From Tissierellia bacterium (GTDB lineage Bacteria; Bacillota; Clostridia; Tissierellales; Tepidimicrobiaceae), in NCBI GenBank assembly GCA_012735215.1, contig JAAYHX010000023.1, forward strand, positions 62,001 through 126,000: a stretch of 64,000 bases of DNA, read 5' to 3'. Made by a program: the position numbers and the translations under genes. Below the pieces are notes generated by a model, which did not search any database, was not told the origin of the DNA, and was given only the letters and a program-made list of their open reading frames with translations. Positions 55,166-64,000 of this stretch are shown here, in pieces; the first letter of the stretch is position 1, and each line of letters starts with the position of its first letter.

Positions 55166-55348
55166 ATGGCAGAAGTAAAAGTAGGAGAAAACGAGTCTCT
55201 TGATAACGCACTTAGAAGGTTCAAAAGACAATGTGCAAGATCAGGAGTTCTTGCTGAATATAGAAAAAGAGAACACTATGAAAAACCAAGCGTAAAACGT
55301 AAAAAGAAATCTGAAGCAGCTAGAAAGAAAAGATCAAGATTTAGTTAA
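55166..55348 (+). CDS. rpsU: 30S ribosomal protein S21
   Basis: 60 aa, basic. ATG 55166 follows GGGGAGGGGAGAAGGTT. The conserved [32 protein letters not shown] block identifies it. yqeY starts 12 bases after the stop. Confidence 0.97.
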   Translation: MAEVKVGENESLDNALRRFKRQCARSGVLAEYRKREHYEKPSVKRKKKSEAARKKRSRFS

Positions 55349-55360
55349 GAAGGTGGATAT

Positions 55361-55804
55361 ATGTCCTTAAAGGAAAAGCTATTAGAAGACCTAAAGGCTT
55401 CAATGAAGAATAAGGATTCCGTTAGGAAGAACACCATAACTATGATCAGGGCAGCTATCAAGCAAAAGGAAGTTGATCAAAGGATAGAAGTAGAAGATGA
55501 CGACATATTAGATATAATATCTAAGCAGTTGAAGGAAAAGAAGAATGCCATTGAAGATTTCAAGAAAGGCAATAGACAAGATCTTGTAGAGTTAACTGAA
55601 AAGGAAATGGAAATACTACTTGAATATTTGCCTAAGCAGTTAACCGATGAGGAAATAGAAGAACTTGTAAAAGAAACAATAGACGAGGTAAATGCCAAAT
55701 CTATGAAGGATATTGGCTTGGTGATGAAGTCAGTAATGCCAAAAGTTAAAGGTAGAGCTGATGGAAATAGAGTCAACGCATTTGTAAGAAAGCTGCTACA
55801 ATAG
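55361..55804 (+). CDS. yqeY: GatB/YqeY domain protein
   Basis: 147 aa, family length. KLLEDLKASMKNKDSVRKNTITMIRAAIK at the N-terminus and DIGLVMKSVMPKVKGRADGNRVN at the end, the tail domain shared with GatB. Function is not settled; it follows rpsU in most Firmicutes. Confidence 0.94.
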   Translation: MSLKEKLLEDLKASMKNKDSVRKNTITMIRAAIKQKEVDQRIEVEDDDILDIISKQLKEKKNAIEDFKKGNRQDLVELTEKEMEILLEYLPKQLTDEEIEELVKETIDEVNAKSMKDIGLVMKSVMPKVKGRADGNRVNAFVRKLLQ

Positions 55805-55829
55805 ACCTGGGAAAAACCCAGGTTTATTT
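55805..55829 (+). terminator. Intrinsic terminator after yqeY
   Basis: ACCTGGG and CCCAGGT around AAAAA, followed by TTATTTATTA. Confidence 0.8.
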
Positions 55830-55937
55830 ATTATTAACTTGTGGTATAAGGGTAATATAATATTGATTAGTTTACATATATTAGGATTGAGATTTCTCTA
55901 ACTTGATCTCCTCAACAAATTAACAGGAGGTGAATAG

Positions 55938-56663
55938 ATGAAGAGGACAGGAATCTTTATCTTGCTGTTTATTCTTTTATTCAGCCAGCTTTCCTATGGC
56001 CAAGGTGGAGAGGCAAGTGCAAGTTCAGCCTTCGTTGACCTTATCTCCAATTCTAAAATTAGCATCCTGCTGCTTACCGTTGGATTTGTTGGTATGATTT
56101 TAGAATTATTCATTCCAGGTTTTGGAGTTGGTGGTATAATAAGCATTATATCCTTTGGTCTATTCTTTGCTGGAAATATAATGGCTGGAAATTCACAATG
56201 GACTTCCTTAATAGTCTTTGTTGTGGGACTTATACTCTTGGTTATAGAAGCTGTATCCCCAGGTTTTGGTTTGCCAGGCATATCGGGTATAGTACTGATT
56301 ATTATAGGCATAATTCTTGCTATGGAATCCGTTAAAGAGGCTATTGAGTCATTGAGTATTTCTATTATATTGACAACCATAATAACCATACTATTGATTA
56401 GGCGGGGATATAGGTTTAAGGCCTTTGATAAGGTGGTCCTTAATACCAACTTAGATAGAGAAAGCGGGTATGTAAGTTCTGAGGAAAAGGAAGAATATTT
56501 AGGAAGGGAAGGAGTTGCCATTACGGAGCTTCGCCCTACAGGAGTTATAGAAATCGATGGCCAAAGGCTGGATGCCTTATCTGAAGGAACTTTCATACCA
56601 AAGGATACAAAAGTCAAAGTTATAAAAGTAGAAGGTTCAAAAATAATTGTAAGGAGGTTATAA
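55938..56663 (+). CDS. nfeD: NfeD-family membrane protein
   Basis: 241 aa. Signal peptide-like N-terminus, then three to four membrane segments with [19 protein letters not shown] and [15 protein letters not shown], and a C-terminal OB-like NfeD domain ([20 protein letters not shown]). The long protease domain of larger NfeD forms is missing. It precedes floA by one base and usually works with flotillin-like proteins in membrane organisation. Confidence 0.92.
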   Translation: MKRTGIFILLFILLFSQLSYGQGGEASASSAFVDLISNSKISILLLTVGFVGMILELFIPGFGVGGIISIISFGLFFAGNIMAGNSQWTSLIVFVVGLILLVIEAVSPGFGLPGISGIVLIIIGIILAMESVKEAIESLSISIILTTIITILLIRRGYRFKAFDKVVLNTNLDRESGYVSSEEKEEYLGREGVAITELRPTGVIEIDGQRLDALSEGTFIPKDTKVKVIKVEGSKIIVRRL

Positions 56664-56664
56664 G

Positions 56665-57660
56665 ATGCCAGGAGGATCATTTTTATTTGTTGTAGGTATT
56701 GCTTTATTGATAATTATATTTTTGATCTTGTTCTTTACCTTTATCCCTGTAGGATTGTGGGTAACAGCCTTTTTCTCAGGGGTAAAGATTAAAATCACCA
56801 CCCTTATAGGGATGAGACTAAGAAGAGTTGTGCCTTCAAGGATTGTAGTGCCTATGATTAAGGCCACTAAGGCAGGATTAATAATTGAAATTGATAAGCT
56901 GGAAGCCCATTATTTAGCAGGAGGAAATGTTAATACTCTGGTGGATGCACTGATAGCTGCTCAAAGGGCCAATATAGACCTACCCTTTGAAAGGGCAGCA
57001 GCTATAGATCTAGCAGGCAGAAATGTCTTAGAGGCTGTTCAGGTTAGTGTAAATCCAAAGGTTATTGAGACACCCAAGATTTCAGCTGTAGCTAAGGATG
57101 GTATTGAGGTAATTGTAAAGGCCAGAGTAACAGTAAGGGCCAATATTGGCAGGCTAGTTGGAGGAGCAGGAGAAGAAACCATCATAGCAAGAGTAGGAGA
57201 GGGAATTGTTACTACAGTGGGTAGTTCCAAATCCCATTCAGATGTTTTAGAAAATCCTGATTTAATCTCACAAACAGTCTTGGATAAGGGTTTAGACTCT
57301 GGAACTGCCTTTGAGATACTATCCATAGATATAGCCGATGTGGATGTGGGAAGAAATATTGGAGCTAAGCTTCAAACTGACCAGGCAGAAGCTGACAAGA
57401 GGATAGCCCAAGCTAAGGCAGAAGAAAGAAGGGCTATGGCAGTAGCAAGAGAACAAGAAATGGTGGCAGAAGTTCAGGCTATGAAGGCCAAGGTTGTAGA
57501 AGCAGAAGCGGAAGTTCCTTTAGCATTGGCCAAGGCTTTGAGAGAAGGAAAAATTGGAGTTATGGACTATTACAACATGAAGAATATTTTAGCTGATACA
57601 AATATGAGAGACTCCATATCCAAGATGGCTCAAGAAGATAGAAACAATGAGAATGAGTAG
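56665..57660 (+). CDS. floA: Flotillin-like protein FloA
   Basis: 331 aa. N-terminal hydrophobic segment, an SPFH domain ([27 protein letters not shown]), and an Ala/Glu-rich coiled-coil tail ([20 protein letters not shown]). It forms membrane microdomains. Partner gene nfeD is directly upstream. Confidence 0.96.
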   Translation: MPGGSFLFVVGIALLIIIFLILFFTFIPVGLWVTAFFSGVKIKITTLIGMRLRRVVPSRIVVPMIKATKAGLIIEIDKLEAHYLAGGNVNTLVDALIAAQRANIDLPFERAAAIDLAGRNVLEAVQVSVNPKVIETPKISAVAKDGIEVIVKARVTVRANIGRLVGGAGEETIIARVGEGIVTTVGSSKSHSDVLENPDLISQTVLDKGLDSGTAFEILSIDIADVDVGRNIGAKLQTDQAEADKRIAQAKAEERRAMAVAREQEMVAEVQAMKAKVVEAEAEVPLALAKALREGKIGVMDYYNMKNILADTNMRDSISKMAQEDRNNENE

Positions 57661-57669
57661 GGGATTCAT

Positions 57670-58113
57670 ATGTCAGAAATAATATTTTTGATTGTTACCA
57701 TTATGGTGATAGAGGCAATTTCAAAAACTGTCAAGGATAAGAGGAAGATCCAGCAGGAAAGAATGGAAAGAAGATCAAGGGTGCAGCTGGACAAAGTGGA
57801 ACCTGTCAGGGACTTTGACTTTAAAGAAGTATTCAGCTTTGAAGAAGTAGAAGAAGAGTATGAAGATGAATACGATTACCAGTACCAATATAGCCAGACA
57901 GATGAGTTAGAAGAAGTCAATAAGGATGAAGCTAACTCCTGGGACTTGGCAGTAGATAATAAGGTTAGTGAAGGAGCAAAACCTCTTGAAACAGATGAAA
58001 GGAAAGTTTCCCCATCTCAGAATAAGTTGCAAAGGGATGTACTAAGAGGGATTGTATTTTCAGAAATCCTATCGGAGCCAAAGAGCCTTCAAAATATTAG
58101 AAAGGGCATGTAG
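57670..58113 (+). CDS. Hypothetical protein with N-terminal membrane segment
   Basis: 147 aa. One hydrophobic segment (IIFLIVTIMVIEAI) at the N-terminus, a basic stretch (KDKRKIQQERMERRSRV), a very acidic, tyrosine-rich middle (EEVEEEYEDEYDYQYQYS), and a C-terminal short helix DVLRGIVFSEILSEPKS. The last motif is the only part I would expect to be conserved in clostridial relatives. It follows floA by 9 bases, so it may act at the same membrane site. Its stop lies inside a terminator loop. Confidence 0.85.
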   Translation: MSEIIFLIVTIMVIEAISKTVKDKRKIQQERMERRSRVQLDKVEPVRDFDFKEVFSFEEVEEEYEDEYDYQYQYSQTDELEEVNKDEANSWDLAVDNKVSEGAKPLETDERKVSPSQNKLQRDVLRGIVFSEILSEPKSLQNIRKGM

Positions 58114-58133
58114 CGTATGCCCTTTCTTTTTTT
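58101..58133 (+). terminator. Intrinsic terminator overlapping the end of the hypothetical gene
   Basis: AAAGGGCAT (58101-58109) and ATGCCCTTT (58117-58125) enclose a 7-base loop and lead into a T run. The stop codon 58111-58113 lies in the loop and the left arm encodes the last residues. Confidence 0.85.
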
Positions 58134-58190
58134 ATCCTGTAATACTGTTTTTTTTACCTGCATAGATTTATTACAGGGGAGGTATATGGT

Positions 58191-58469
58191 ATGGACGATA
58201 AGATGTCAAATATTAAATACAATATTTCTGAAGCCCTGGAGCTTCCAAAAGATCTAATACTTGACTTGCCTAAAATAGTTATGATTGGCAATATTCAAAT
58301 AAATATCTCTAACCATAAGGGAATTGTTGAATATACTCAAGAAGTGCTCAGGGTTAATTCAAGTATAGGGATAATTAAAATAAGCGGTAGCGATATGGAA
58401 CTGAAGACCATCTTATCTGAGGAGATCATCGTAAAAGGAAATATAGAAAAGGTTGAAATCATCAGTTAA
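58191..58469 (+). CDS. yqfC: Sporulation protein YqfC
   Basis: 92 aa. ELPKDLILDLPKIVMIGNIQINISNHKGIVEYTQEVLRVNSSIG is the YqfC/YabP family pattern. In Bacillus it is a SigE-controlled mother-cell gene. ATG 58191 follows GGGGAGGTATATGGT. yqfD starts 5 bases after the stop. Confidence 0.92.
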   Translation: MDDKMSNIKYNISEALELPKDLILDLPKIVMIGNIQINISNHKGIVEYTQEVLRVNSSIGIIKISGSDMELKTILSEEIIVKGNIEKVEIIS

Positions 58470-58474
58470 GGGGT

Positions 58475-59662
58475 GTGGGAATGGGAACCATAAAAGCATG
58501 GAATTTTTTGAGAGGATATGTTATTATTAGAGTTGAAGGGCTGACTTTGGAAAGGTTCCTAAATCTAGCAGCCTCCAACAATATATACCTTTGGGATATC
58601 AATAGGGTGGACTATACCCTCTTGGAAATGAAGGTGACCATAAGAGGCTTTAGGGAACTGAAGGAGATTGTAAAAAAAGTTGGCTGTAGAGTTGAACTAG
58701 TGGAGAAAAAGGGACTCCCCTTTTTTATATACGGGCTTAGGCAGAGAAAAATGCTAGGCTTTGGTTTTATCATTTTTTTTATTTTAGTCTTCTACTTATC
58801 TTCTTTAATATGGCATATTGAGATTATAGGCAATGAGTCAGTGAGCACCCAGGAGATTTTGGAAAGCCTGGAAAAAGAAAATATAAAGAAGGGCATAATA
58901 AAATATAGATTAGACACAGATTATATAGAATATAAATTGTTGATGGAGTACGATATTTTTTCCTATACGTCCGCTGAAGTTCAAGGGACAAAGCTGACTA
59001 TAGAAGTAAAGGAAAGGGATCTGCCACCAGACCTAATTGACGAAGACACACCCTGTAATATAGTGGCTATTAAGAAAGGGATAATAGAAAAGGTAATAGC
59101 ACGAAATGGTAAGGCAGTGGTGAAAAAGGGGGATGTGGTGGAAAAGGGGCAGACTCTCATTACTGGAATTATATCCGATGAGTATTCAGACATCCAGATG
59201 TATGTCCATGCAGAGGGAGAGGTTTTAGCCAAGACATCATACTTCTATCAGGTGGAGGAGCCAATAGAAAAAACGATAAAGGTGGAGACAGGAGAGGTAT
59301 TTGAGAGAAGGGAATTAAAGGTTGGAGACAGGGGCCTTCAGTTTATAAGAGGAGATATTCCCTTTGATGATTATGTGGAAGAGGTAAGGGAAGTAAGGTT
59401 ATTTAATCTGGATATAGATCTGCCCATAAAAATATTGGTCCATGAGTATAAGGAGCTGGAACCTAAAATAGTTAAACAGAATGTGGAACTTATAAAGGAT
59501 TCCAACCACATGAAGGCAGTAGAAGAGATAAACAAGCAGCTGCCAGCGGAGGCTAAAATAATATCTAAGGATGTAAAGCATTATGTTAGGGATAACAAGG
59601 TTATCACCCATGTACTTATAGAGGTTCTTGAGGATATAGGAGAAAAACGCCTTTTAAATTAA
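58475..59662 (+). CDS. yqfD: Sporulation protein YqfD
   Basis: 395 aa. Two halves flank one membrane segment at about residues 88-112 (MLGFGFIIFFILVFYLSSLIW); the N-terminal half is cytoplasmic with a repeated YhbX-like fold, and the outer half begins HIEIIGNESVSTQEIL, a POTRA-like opening. Start ATG or GTG at 58475. YqfD with YqfC and PhoH is a conserved sporulation cluster. Confidence 0.93.
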   Translation: MGMGTIKAWNFLRGYVIIRVEGLTLERFLNLAASNNIYLWDINRVDYTLLEMKVTIRGFRELKEIVKKVGCRVELVEKKGLPFFIYGLRQRKMLGFGFIIFFILVFYLSSLIWHIEIIGNESVSTQEILESLEKENIKKGIIKYRLDTDYIEYKLLMEYDIFSYTSAEVQGTKLTIEVKERDLPPDLIDEDTPCNIVAIKKGIIEKVIARNGKAVVKKGDVVEKGQTLITGIISDEYSDIQMYVHAEGEVLAKTSYFYQVEEPIEKTIKVETGEVFERRELKVGDRGLQFIRGDIPFDDYVEEVREVRLFNLDIDLPIKILVHEYKELEPKIVKQNVELIKDSNHMKAVEEINKQLPAEAKIISKDVKHYVRDNKVITHVLIEVLEDIGEKRLLN

Positions 59663-59682
59663 TGTAAAAAGGAGGACGCAAT

Positions 59683-60651
59683 TTGACAAAGGATAAGAAA
59701 GAAAAGGAAATATTTGTTGAAGATGATTTTGCTATATCTGAACTGTTTGGCAGATTTGATGAGAATATAAAGATAGTGGAGGAAGAGTTTGGTGTAGAGA
59801 TCATTTTAAGGGATGGAAAGCTAGCTATCATTGGAGAGGAGACTTCTGTCCAGCTTGTGGAAAAGCTAATCTATAAGCTGATGGAGATTATCAAGACTCA
59901 GAAGATACTTACTAAACAAGCCATACGATATTCCATACAGCTGGTATTAAGTGGTGAGGAAGAAAAGATCAAAGAACTCTTAAATGATATCATATGCATT
60001 ACTGCTTCTGGCAAAACCATAAAACCTAAAACCTTAGGACAGAAGAGGTATATCGATAGTATAAGGAATAATGATATAGTATTTGGAATAGGGCCGGCAG
60101 GAACAGGGAAGACCTATCTAGCTATGGCCATGGCAGTCAATGCTTTTAAAAACAAGGAAGTCAACAGGATTATACTTACTAGGCCTGCTGTTGAGGCAGG
60201 AGAAAATCTAGGATTTTTGCCTGGGGATTTAAAGGAAAAAGTAGATCCTTACCTTAGGCCAATCTATGATGCTTTATTTGATATACTGGGAGCAGAAACC
60301 TATTACAAGCTGGTGGAAAAGGGCTTGATAGAGGTAGCTCCCTTGGCATATATGAGGGGGAGAACCTTGGATTCTGCATATGTGATGTTGGATGAAGCTC
60401 AGAATACTACTAATGAACAGATGAAGATGTTTTTAACCCGCTTGGGCTTTGGTTCAAAGGCTATAATCACTGGAGACATAACCCAGATAGACTTGGCTAA
60501 AGGCAAAAGCTCCGGTTTGATTACTGTATCAAAGATCCTAAAGGATATTCCAGGAATTGACTTTATCTACCTAACAAAGCATGATATAGTTAGACATCCA
60601 TTGGTACAGAGGATAATTGAAGCCTACGAAAGATTTGATGAAAATAAATAG
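59683..60651 (+). CDS. phoH: PhoH family ATPase
   Basis: 322 aa from TTG 59683 behind AAAAGGAGGACGC. KH-like N-terminal region, then P-loop GPAGTGKTYLAM at about residue 137, Walker B VMLDEAQNTT, and TGDITQIDLA. PhoH proteins are cytosolic, probably RNA-associated ATPases. Followed by ybeY. Confidence 0.95.
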   Translation: MTKDKKEKEIFVEDDFAISELFGRFDENIKIVEEEFGVEIILRDGKLAIIGEETSVQLVEKLIYKLMEIIKTQKILTKQAIRYSIQLVLSGEEEKIKELLNDIICITASGKTIKPKTLGQKRYIDSIRNNDIVFGIGPAGTGKTYLAMAMAVNAFKNKEVNRIILTRPAVEAGENLGFLPGDLKEKVDPYLRPIYDALFDILGAETYYKLVEKGLIEVAPLAYMRGRTLDSAYVMLDEAQNTTNEQMKMFLTRLGFGSKAIITGDITQIDLAKGKSSGLITVSKILKDIPGIDFIYLTKHDIVRHPLVQRIIEAYERFDENK

Positions 60652-60663
60652 AGGAGTGCTTCT

Positions 60664-61131
60664 ATGAAAATATTATTTGATAATAGACAGGATAAGGTTG
60701 AACTAGAAGAGGGTATATATACAGCAATAGAGAAGGCTATAAAAGAGGTTCTCTTGGTAGAGGGAAAACCTTTAGACTATGAGATCAGTGTTTCCTTTGT
60801 TGATAATGAGGAGATTAGAGAATTAAATAGCCTATATAGGCAGGTGAATAGGGAGACGGATGTTTTGTCCTTCCCTATGGAGGAGGGGGACATGATCTTC
60901 TGTGGTAATATGCTGGGGGACATTATTATATCGGCAGAGAAGGCCTTGGAGCAGGCTGATGAATATGGCCATTCCTTGTTGAGGGAAATGGTGTACTTGG
61001 CTGTTCACAGCATGTTTCACCTGTTAGGGTATGATCATATGACTGATGAGGAAAAGGAACTGATGAGAAGCAAAGAAAAAGAAGTCATGAGAAACTTACA
61101 GATATTTAAAAATGAAAGGAACGATTCCTAA
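60664..61131 (+). CDS. ybeY: Endoribonuclease YbeY
   Basis: 155 aa. H-x3-H-x5-H zinc motif visible in HSMFHLLGYDH, with VNRETDVLSFPM earlier. It matures the 3' end of 16S rRNA and takes part in ribosome quality control. Next to phoH, its usual partner gene. Confidence 0.96.
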   Translation: MKILFDNRQDKVELEEGIYTAIEKAIKEVLLVEGKPLDYEISVSFVDNEEIRELNSLYRQVNRETDVLSFPMEEGDMIFCGNMLGDIIISAEKALEQADEYGHSLLREMVYLAVHSMFHLLGYDHMTDEEKELMRSKEKEVMRNLQIFKNERNDS

Positions 61132-61134
61132 GTA

Positions 61135-61842
61135 ATGAGAAAGTCAAAGAGTTTAATTGAAAGCTTTAACAATGCAGTAAATGGCATTATATATGCCCTA
61201 AGGAGTGAACGGAATTTAAAGGTTCATTTTGCTCTAGCTATTATAGTTATAGTGATTAGTTTATTTTTTGATTTTTCCCGGACAGAGTTTTTAGCCTTGT
61301 GCTTTACCATAACCTTCGTATTAATGGCAGAAATGTTTAACACGGCAGTGGAAAGGGTGGTAGATTTAATAACAGAGGATTATCACCCCTTGGCCAGGCT
61401 GGCCAAAGATATTGCTGCTGGTGGAGTCTTAATATCTGCCATTAATGCTTTAATAGTAGGTTATTTATTGTTTTTTGATAGATTAGCACCTATATCCCAT
61501 TTAGTAATATTCAAGATCAGAAACTCTCCTATTCATAGAACCTTTATTGCCCTAGTGCTGGTGATAATACTGACTGTATTAGGTAAGGCAAAGTTCTATA
61601 GGGGAAAGGGTACCCCTTTTCAAGGAGGAATAGTCAGTGGACATTCAGCCTTGGCCTTTTGTATAGCTACCATAATTACCATTATTGCTAACAATATTCT
61701 AATAAGCAGCTTGGTGTTAACACTAGCAATCCTAGTGGCAGAAAGCAGGGTGGAAGGTAAAATCCACTCTACTTTTGAAGTAGTAGTAGGGGCTTTGTTG
61801 GGGATTATTGTAGGTGTTTTAATATTTAAGATCTTAAGTTAA
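61135..61842 (+). CDS. Fused diacylglycerol kinase and PAP2 phosphatase-like membrane protein
   Basis: 235 aa. Residues 1-115 are DgkA-like (RSERNLKVHFALA, EMFNTAVERVVDLI). Residues 125-235 resemble a PAP2 domain (RNSPIHRTFIA, GGIVSGHSALAF, AESRVEGKIHS), i.e. two enzymes of lipid recycling in one protein. In Firmicutes DgkA is an undecaprenol kinase and PAP2 proteins dephosphorylate undecaprenyl pyrophosphate. Six to eight membrane segments. The ATG is 3 bases after ybeY with only a distant AAAGGA, so it may be translationally coupled. Confidence 0.88.
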   Translation: MRKSKSLIESFNNAVNGIIYALRSERNLKVHFALAIIVIVISLFFDFSRTEFLALCFTITFVLMAEMFNTAVERVVDLITEDYHPLARLAKDIAAGGVLISAINALIVGYLLFFDRLAPISHLVIFKIRNSPIHRTFIALVLVIILTVLGKAKFYRGKGTPFQGGIVSGHSALAFCIATIITIIANNILISSLVLTLAILVAESRVEGKIHSTFEVVVGALLGIIVGVLIFKILS

Positions 61843-61873
61843 TAAAAATGCGGCTAGGAAGGAGTGCTGTTGA

Positions 61874-62290
61874 ATGGATTTAAATAAATTGGATATAAAT
61901 AAATTGATCAAGAAGGCTTTGGAGGCTAAGGAAAGGGCCTATGTGCCTTACTCTAAGTTTAAGGTAGGAGCAGCCTTGTTGACAGAGGATGGTGAGCTGT
62001 TTACAGGTTGTAATATTGAAGTATCCTCCTATTCTCCTACCCTATGTGCAGAAAGAACTGCCATATTTAAAGCAATTTCCGAGGGCCATAAGAAGATTAA
62101 GGCTATTGCAGTTGTTGGGGATTCAGATTTTACCTATCCCTGTGGTGTGTGTAGGCAGGTTATGAGAGAGTTTGGCAAAGATGCCACTATAATAGTTGCT
62201 AATTCTGAAGAGGATTATAGGATATATAAACTGGAAGAACTGCTACCCCATAGCTTTGGCCCAGAGGATTTAGAATCAAACAAGGAGTGA
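61874..62290 (+). CDS. cdd: Cytidine deaminase
   Basis: 138 aa. Zinc and catalytic motifs CAERTA and PCGVCRQ, with VPYSKFKVGAALLTEDGELFTGCNIE before. Deaminates cytidine and deoxycytidine in pyrimidine salvage. AAGGAGTGCTG precedes the ATG. Between dgk and era as in B. subtilis. Confidence 0.97.
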   Translation: MDLNKLDINKLIKKALEAKERAYVPYSKFKVGAALLTEDGELFTGCNIEVSSYSPTLCAERTAIFKAISEGHKKIKAIAVVGDSDFTYPCGVCRQVMREFGKDATIIVANSEEDYRIYKLEELLPHSFGPEDLESNKE

Positions 62291-62294
62291 GAAA

Positions 62295-63179
62295 ATGTTT
62301 AAATCAGGATTTGTAACGGTTATTGGTAGGCCAAATGTAGGCAAGTCTACTTTACTAAACTGGATAATTGGTGAGAAGATTTCTATAATATCAGACAAAC
62401 CACAAACTACCAGGAATAAGATTCAGTTAATATATACAAGGGACAGTTGCCAGATAGTATTCTTGGATACCCCAGGCATCCAGATGCCAAAGAATAAGTT
62501 AGGGGAGTATATGTTGAAGGTTTCCAAGGAAACCTTGAATGAAGTAGATGTGGTTGCCTTTATGGTAGATGTTAGCATGAAAACTGGCCAGTTGGATAAC
62601 TATATTATAGAGGAGTTAAAGGGTATTAGGACTCCTATAATTCTCCTTATCAATAAGATAGACCAGATAAGCAAGAAGGATTTGGAAATACTAGTAGAAA
62701 AATACAAAGGGATGAATATGTTCCATGATATAATCCCAATATCGGCTAAAAAGGGCGATAATGTGGAAAGCTTTATAGAAGCTTTAATTGAACTATTACC
62801 AGAAGGACCTCAGTATTTTCCTGATGATATGATTACAGACCAGCCAGAGCGTTTCATCATATCTGAGATAATAAGAGAAAAGGCCTTAGAGAACTTGCAG
62901 GAGGAGGTTCCCCATGGCATAGTTGTTGATATAGAGCAGATAAAGGAGAGGGAAGATAAGGATCTACTAGATGTCCATGCGGTCATATATTGTGAGAAGG
63001 AGTCCCATAAGGGAATTATAATAGGTAAAGGCGGTAAAATGCTAAAAACCATAGGTTCCAGTGCTAGAATGGATATTGAAAGATTAATGGGAAGTAAAAT
63101 CAATCTACAGCTATGGGTCAAGGTAGAGAAGAACTGGAGAGAAAGAGAAAATAAGGTCAGATATTTTGGCTATAAATAG
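62295..63179 (+). CDS. era: GTPase Era
   Basis: 294 aa. G motifs GRPNVGKSTLLN, DTPGIQ and NKID, then the C-terminal KH domain (IIGKGGKMLKTIGSSARMDIE). Era binds the 3' end of 16S rRNA in 30S assembly. It begins 4 bases after the cdd stop. Confidence 0.97.
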   Translation: MFKSGFVTVIGRPNVGKSTLLNWIIGEKISIISDKPQTTRNKIQLIYTRDSCQIVFLDTPGIQMPKNKLGEYMLKVSKETLNEVDVVAFMVDVSMKTGQLDNYIIEELKGIRTPIILLINKIDQISKKDLEILVEKYKGMNMFHDIIPISAKKGDNVESFIEALIELLPEGPQYFPDDMITDQPERFIISEIIREKALENLQEEVPHGIVVDIEQIKEREDKDLLDVHAVIYCEKESHKGIIIGKGGKMLKTIGSSARMDIERLMGSKINLQLWVKVEKNWRERENKVRYFGYK

Positions 63180-63193
63180 GAAGGTTAAGTCAC

Positions 63194-63949
63194 ATGTATG
63201 GAAGAATTGAAGGGATAATTCTTAAGGAGTTAAGGTTTAAGGATACCAGCAAAATACTTACTCTTTTAACTCCTTATGATGGGAAAATATCGGCCATAGC
63301 TAGGGGAGCTTATAGGCCCAAGAGCCAGATAATAGGTACCACTCAGCCCTTTGCATATAACAGGTTCATATTGTTTAAAGGGAAAAACTTCTATTATATT
63401 AACCAGATAGACCCTATTGAGTCCTATTATTCCATTAGGGAAAATATGAACAGGCTGCTCTATGGTTCCTATATGCTGGAGCTGGCTGATAGCTCTGTCC
63501 TAGAAGGAGAGGAGAATGTTAAGATCTTCCTCTTGTTAAAAAAGGGCTTGGATGTCCTATCCAAGACTGATACAAACTTTGCAAAATTTATTGCAGCCTA
63601 TGAGCTTAAGTTTGTTTCCTTTTTAGGATATAAGCCCTTGTTGGAGGGCTGTGTGATGTGTGAGGATAGGGAACTTAAGGATATGGCCTTTAGTATAGCC
63701 AGTGGAGGCATAGTATGTAAGAAGTGTTCAAATTTAATAAATGATAGCATGTATTTTGATCAGGCAATGCACAATGCTATGAAGAGCCTCCTTTATATTC
63801 CCCTTGACCAATTGGACAGGGTAAAAATTTCCCCTAGGATGGCGTCTAAAATTCATGACATTATGGTAAAATACATATTAAATAGGATTGACAGAAGGAG
63901 CTTCAACTCTTTAGATATTTTAAAGTCCATGAAAAACGGAGGTGAGTAG
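63194..63949 (+). CDS. recO: DNA repair protein RecO
   Basis: 251 aa. OB fold at the N-terminus (EGIILKELRFKDTSKILTLLTPYDGKISAIARGAYRP) and a zinc-finger pattern with CVMCEDRE and CKKCSN. RecO loads RecA onto single-stranded DNA with RecR. It follows era, as in Firmicutes. Confidence 0.95.
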   Translation: MYGRIEGIILKELRFKDTSKILTLLTPYDGKISAIARGAYRPKSQIIGTTQPFAYNRFILFKGKNFYYINQIDPIESYYSIRENMNRLLYGSYMLELADSSVLEGEENVKIFLLLKKGLDVLSKTDTNFAKFIAAYELKFVSFLGYKPLLEGCVMCEDRELKDMAFSIASGGIVCKKCSNLINDSMYFDQAMHNAMKSLLYIPLDQLDRVKISPRMASKIHDIMVKYILNRIDRRSFNSLDILKSMKNGGE

Positions 63950-64000
63950 ATGGATATTTCACTAGAAAAAATTGACAATGTGGTAGCTAGGACTAATGCT
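63950..64000 (+). CDS. Start of a DUF4342-like protein (partial)
   Basis: The ATG overlaps no neighbour and follows the recO stop by one base, with GGAGGTGAGTAG upstream. The 17 visible residues (MDISLEKIDNVVARTNA) fit the N-terminal UBA-like helix of DUF4342 proteins often found after recO. The rest is outside the window. Confidence 0.6.
   Translation, partial: MDISLEKIDNVVARTNA

Overview
The window is a continuous stretch of chromosome from a low-GC, endospore-forming member of the Firmicutes (class Clostridia or Tissierellia in the broad sense). The evidence is spore genes (SpoIIP, GPR protease, an alpha/beta-type SASP, YqfC/YqfD, a SpoIVFA-like protein), the rplU-prp-rpmA-obg order, the hrcA-grpE-dnaK-dnaJ operon behind a CIRCE element, purine-rich ribosome binding sites, many TTG starts, and a selenocysteine system. 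The genus is inferred only loosely. Most of the window is conserved housekeeping sequence. The accessory part is the exopolysaccharide locus at about 19.7-31.8 kb.

Layout. 1-6 kb: the end of an FMN-binding protein, its likely flavin transferase ApbE, a degenerate M23 (SpoIVFA/SpoIIQ-like) protein, a radical SAM/DUF2344 pair and RNase G. 6-11.3 kb: L21, Prp protease, L27, Obg, YhbY, NadD, YqeK, RsfS and RidA. Between L27 and Obg lies about 620 bp without a convincing gene; it holds a family of long stem-loops. 11.3-18.5 kb: a D,D-carboxypeptidase, ComEA, then selD-selA-selB and an orphan response regulator. SelD is itself a selenoprotein, with an in-frame TGA and a SECIS-like hairpin. 18.6-31.8 kb: an LCP ligase and a capsule/exopolysaccharide cluster (Wzz-like chain-length regulator with a frameshift, tyrosine kinase, PHP phosphatase, initiating sugar transferase, epimerase, two glycosyltransferases, UDP-ManNAc dehydrogenase, pyruvyl transferase, polymerase, flippase). 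31.9-36.5 kb: an isolated replication-initiator-like gene, tRNA-Sec(UCA), a SASP, a Usp protein, a tandem P-loop ATPase and an AlaX-type editing protein.

36.5-46.8 kb: a 31-codon membrane ORF, ComEC, HolA, S20, GPR, SpoIIP, signal peptidase I, LepA and HemW. 46.8-55.8 kb: the CIRCE-controlled heat-shock operon, PrmA, RsmE, MtaB, a HIT protein, S21 and YqeY. 55.9-64 kb: NfeD and FloA, a small unknown, YqfC/YqfD, PhoH, YbeY, a DGK-PAP2 fusion, cytidine deaminase, Era, RecO and the start of a DUF4342-like gene.

Genes that work together: selD/selA/selB with the tRNA-Sec about 15 kb away form a complete selenocysteine insertion set. Prp has its substrate L27 directly downstream, and L27 carries the extension Prp removes. 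GPR protease and one of its SASP substrates are 7 kb apart. ApbE follows an FMN-binding protein that carries a flavinylation-type motif.

The least explained pieces are the tandem stem-loops at 7145-7437, two small genes that conventional length cut-offs miss (19691-19858 on the minus strand and 36557-36652 on the plus strand), the frameshift in the Wzz-like gene, and the tandem P-loop ATPase. I found no CRISPR array, complete insertion sequence or prophage.
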